NCBI GenBank assembly: GCA_047612485.1
Contig: JBLGAT010000003.1
Span: forward strand, 9,723-73,722
Source of the DNA: Sediminicola sp047612485
GTDB taxonomy: Bacteria > Bacteroidota > Bacteroidia > Flavobacteriales > Flavobacteriaceae
Direction of reading: 5' to 3'
Length of the DNA stretch: 64,000 nt
Positions 61,364 through 64,000 of this stretch are shown here, one piece after another. Positions within the stretch are counted from its first letter, which is position 1. Each line of letters starts with the position of its first letter. A model generated the notes under the pieces. That model worked only from the letters and a program-made list of their open reading frames with translations, did no database searches and was not told the origin of the DNA. The position numbers and the translations under genes were made by a program.

Positions 61364-64000
61364 ATGGAACAGACTTTTATTAAAAAAACAGTTTTATTAT
61401 TTCTTTTATGGCTTCCTGGACTTATGATGGCACAGTCTGTTGTAAAAGGCACAGTGAAAGACGCATCTACTGGAGAACCATTACCTGGAGCTAATGTTGT
61501 TATTAAGGGAACATCCCAAGGTACAATAGCAGATTTTGATGGAAATTTCACTATTGAAATAATGGATTTTCCTAAAACTCTAATTATATCATCCATTGGA
61601 TATAAAACTTCTGAGATAAATATCGCCAATGACAATTTTATACAAGTTTCACTGGAGGAAGGAGTCGTGTTAGATGAGGTTATACTTGTTGGAAATAGGT
61701 CAAAGCCAAGAACAATATTGGATTCTTCGGTACCAATTGATAATATTGGAGTTGCTGAGCTTGTTAATACTGGACAGCCTACCATAGATAAAATGTTGAC
61801 CTACAAAGTGCCATCATTCAACTCTACCAATCAAACAATTTCAGATGCAACAGCACATTTTGACCCCGCTGATTTAAGAGGTTTAGGTCCAAGTAGAACT
61901 TTAGTTTTGGTAAACGGGAAAAGAAAAAATCAAAGTGCGTTGGTTTATATAAATGATACACCTGGAAAGGGAGAAGTTGGAGTGGATTTGAAAAGTATTC
62001 CAGCAGCGGCAATTGAGCGTATCGAGGTATTAAGAGATGGCGCTTCAGCACAATATGGTTCTGATGCCATAGCTGGGGTTATTAACATGGTATTGAAGAC
62101 TAATGTTGAGTTTACAACTGTTAATATAAAATCTGGTGTTACAACTGAAGGCGATGGCTTTAGTCTAGGAGCTGATTTGAATTCTTCAATATCTATTGGG
62201 GAAAATGGAGGCTATTTGAATTTGACATTTGGGTATTATCAACAAGAACAAACAAATAGAGCAGGCACTCCAGGAGAGGATGTTTTATTTGGAGTTGCAG
62301 CAAATGACCCAACTTGGGGAGATTGGCTTTCAAGGAATCCAGATTTAGGTATGACAGTGGGACAACCAGAATTAAAGAAAGGAGATGCTTTTTTTAACGC
62401 AGGGATACCCTTTAAAAATGGAAAGGGTAAATTTTACACCTTTGGCGGTATGACCTATCGGACAGGAAAAAGTTTTGCATTATATAGAGCTCCATATTGG
62501 GTGAGTGACCCTTTCAATTTATTACATGAAGCTGGTACTGAATACCAAGGCTTTCAGCCTACTTTTGAAACAGATATTAGAGATAATAACTCAACGGTTG
62601 GGGTTCAAATTGAACTTTTGGGATTAGATGTTGATTTGAGCGGAACCTATGGTAGAAATGCTGTGGATTATGAAGTCAATAATTCATTGAATCCATCTTT
62701 AGGTTCAGCAAGTCCAACTTCATTTGATGTAGGGGCATACACCTTTAGTAATACTTTGGCAAATCTAGATTTTTCTAAAAATTTTGGAAGGACAAGTATT
62801 GCTTTTGGTGCCGAGGTAAGAAATGAACGTTTTACTGCTGAGGCAGGACAACCAGCCTCTTATGCAGGAGGTGGTGCACAATCCTTTCCAGGTTTACAGC
62901 CAAGTAATGCAGTGGAAGCCACTAGGGATAATTATGGGGTTTATGGAGATTTGGAATGGGAGCCTACAGATAAATTTTTGATTGGAGGCGCTATCAGATA
63001 TGAAGATTTTAGTGATTTTGGGGACAATATTTCTTGGAAGGTAAGTGGCAGATATTTGTTGGGAGATAAAAAGGGAGCCCTGAGGGCTTCATATAGTACT
63101 GGTTTTAGGGCTCCTTCATTACATCAGATCTATTTAAGTAACATCCAAACTTTGGTATCAGGAGGAACTATTTCCAATCAAGGAACATTTAATAATGTAG
63201 ATCCAGTTATTAGAGATGGCTTGGGAGTACCACAATTGACAGCAGAAACCTCTAAAAATATTTCTGCTGGTATCACTTTTAAACCAGTAGCCAATTTATC
63301 ATTGTCTGTAGATTATTATAATGTTAAGGTTGATGATAGGGTGTTATTTACTGGAGAAATTGGGTTTGATGGGGATAATACCGGCACAAATCCTGTAGAA
63401 CAAATTCTTTTGGACAATTCTATTACAAGTCTCAAATTTTTTGTCAATGCAGTTAATACCAAGACTTCTGGGGTAGATTTGGTTGCCAATTACAGAAATT
63501 TGGAAATAGGGAATGGTATGTTTAGTTTGACCCTTGCAGCTAATTTTAATGAAACGACTATAGATGGGGAAATTGGTACTCCAGAGTTACTTGCGGCAAA
63601 TGGGTATGAAATATTTAATAGAAAAGAACAATCAAGAATTACATCTGCTAGACCTAAATCAAAGGTATTATTGGGAATTGATTATAACATTAGTGATTGG
63701 AATTTTGCCTTGAACAATACTTATTTTGGGGAAGTGTCTTGGCAGCATTCCAATAACGGATTGAATGGAGCAGACCTTGGTAATGGACCTCTTCCATTAG
63801 ATGATGCTGCCTATGACCAAACCTTTTCTGGTAAAGTTATTACCGATTTGATAATTGGGTATAATTTTAGCGATAGAATATCTGGAAATATAGCGATCAA
63901 TAATCTATTAAATGTATACCCTGATGAGATTGATACAAAAGGGGATTTTGTTACAGATTTAGGAGGAAGATTTAAATATCCTTGGGAGGTTAGTCAATTT
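61364..64000 (+). CDS. TonB-dependent outer-membrane receptor, 3' truncated by window edge
   Basis: An open frame of 879 codons from ATG 61364 to the right edge without a stop. It has a signal peptide (LLFLLWLPGLMMAQ), a CarboxypepD_reg-like domain (residues about 24-100; GTVKDASTGEPLPGANV, GTSQGTIADFDGNF), then a linker VVLDEVILVG resembling the TonB-box junction. A plug domain follows (RGLGPSRTLVLVNGKRK, IPAAAIERIEVLRDGASAQYG), then the barrel strands. The visible end GGRFKYPWEVSQF is close to the usual C-terminus, so only a few strands are missing. It imports an iron complex or another nutrient; no SusD-like partner is visible within the window. Confidence 0.9.
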   Translation, partial: MEQTFIKKTVLLFLLWLPGLMMAQSVVKGTVKDASTGEPLPGANVVIKGTSQGTIADFDGNFTIEIMDFPKTLIISSIGYKTSEINIANDNFIQVSLEEGVVLDEVILVGNRSKPRTILDSSVPIDNIGVAELVNTGQPTIDKMLTYKVPSFNSTNQTISDATAHFDPADLRGLGPSRTLVLVNGKRKNQSALVYINDTPGKGEVGVDLKSIPAAAIERIEVLRDGASAQYGSDAIAGVINMVLKTNVEFTTVNIKSGVTTEGDGFSLGADLNSSISIGENGGYLNLTFGYYQQEQTNRAGTPGEDVLFGVAANDPTWGDWLSRNPDLGMTVGQPELKKGDAFFNAGIPFKNGKGKFYTFGGMTYRTGKSFALYRAPYWVSDPFNLLHEAGTEYQGFQPTFETDIRDNNSTVGVQIELLGLDVDLSGTYGRNAVDYEVNNSLNPSLGSASPTSFDVGAYTFSNTLANLDFSKNFGRTSIAFGAEVRNERFTAEAGQPASYAGGGAQSFPGLQPSNAVEATRDNYGVYGDLEWEPTDKFLIGGAIRYEDFSDFGDNISWKVSGRYLLGDKKGALRASYSTGFRAPSLHQIYLSNIQTLVSGGTISNQGTFNNVDPVIRDGLGVPQLTAETSKNISAGITFKPVANLSLSVDYYNVKVDDRVLFTGEIGFDGDNTGTNPVEQILLDNSITSLKFFVNAVNTKTSGVDLVANYRNLEIGNGMFSLTLAANFNETTIDGEIGTPELLAANGYEIFNRKEQSRITSARPKSKVLLGIDYNISDWNFALNNTYFGEVSWQHSNNGLNGADLGNGPLPLDDAAYDQTFSGKVITDLIIGYNFSDRISGNIAINNLLNVYPDEIDTKGDFVTDLGGRFKYPWEVSQF

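Noticed and set aside
1..64000. tRNA genes, rRNA genes, CRISPR arrays, insertion sequences, integrases, toxin-antitoxin or restriction systems
   Set aside because: I looked for T-arm consensus, regularly spaced repeats, transposase motifs and terminal inverted repeats and found none that hold up.

Overview
The window looks like chromosome of a member of the Flavobacteriaceae (Bacteroidota), probably a marine genus near Maribacter, Arenibacter or Zobellia. The family call rests on gene content: a TonB-dependent receptor with a CarboxypepD_reg-like domain, a DUF3109 protein, NtrY-like and TPR/LytTR signalling, DUF1080 lipoproteins and PepSY-like secreted proteins. It also rests on promoters, since many genes carry the Bacteroidota -7 element TAnnTTTG upstream. 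The genus is inference. I saw no rRNA, tRNA, CRISPR array, insertion sequence or phage gene. The DNA is compact, with some 55 genes, short spacers and well-formed hairpin terminators.

Layout. 1-5190: two tandem Asp-box (VPS10/sortilin-like) secreted proteins, the first cut by the left edge. 5287-10036: HemJ, an NtrY-like kinase, an enoyl-CoA hydratase, an unknown secreted protein and a probable remnant of a radical SAM gene. 10103-18743: mixed housekeeping, comprising a Tat-exported Gfo/Idh oxidoreductase, an HD hydrolase with a PlsC-type acyltransferase, bacilliredoxin, a TerB/DnaJ protein, a HupE-like protein, dCMP deaminase, a C-terminal processing protease, MarC and DUF3109. 18733-21454: a TPR histidine kinase with its LytTR regulator. 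21455-26345: a long non-coding stretch with one possible small gene, then class I ribonucleotide reductase (nrdB, nrdA).

26804-36696 is the most interesting block. It holds a GMC flavoprotein with its Tat-signal small subunit, two xylose-isomerase-like TIM-barrel proteins, a nucleoside/sugar-type MFS permease, a Gfo/Idh dehydrogenase and two tandem DUF1080 (3-keto-disaccharide hydrolase family) lipoproteins. Together they read as a cell-envelope pathway that oxidises a glycoside at C3, cleaves the keto-glycoside, imports the product and isomerises and reduces it. The substrate cannot be read from sequence.

37052-46156: yicC, gmk and nadD, then two PepSY-like paralogues flanking a DUF6503 protein and a large zinc metalloprotease, then a long PiT phosphate transporter. 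46284-51832: a phosphate-starvation operon on the minus strand in the transcription order porin, pstS, pstC, pstA, pstB, phoU. Arrays of TTAAC-like repeats spaced exactly 11 bp lie upstream of pstS and the porin and resemble Pho boxes. 52206-61188: dgt, DUF3078, dxs, tadA, a cold-shock protein, a CLC channel with CBS domains and aspS. 61364 to the right edge: a TonB-dependent receptor cut just before its C-terminus.
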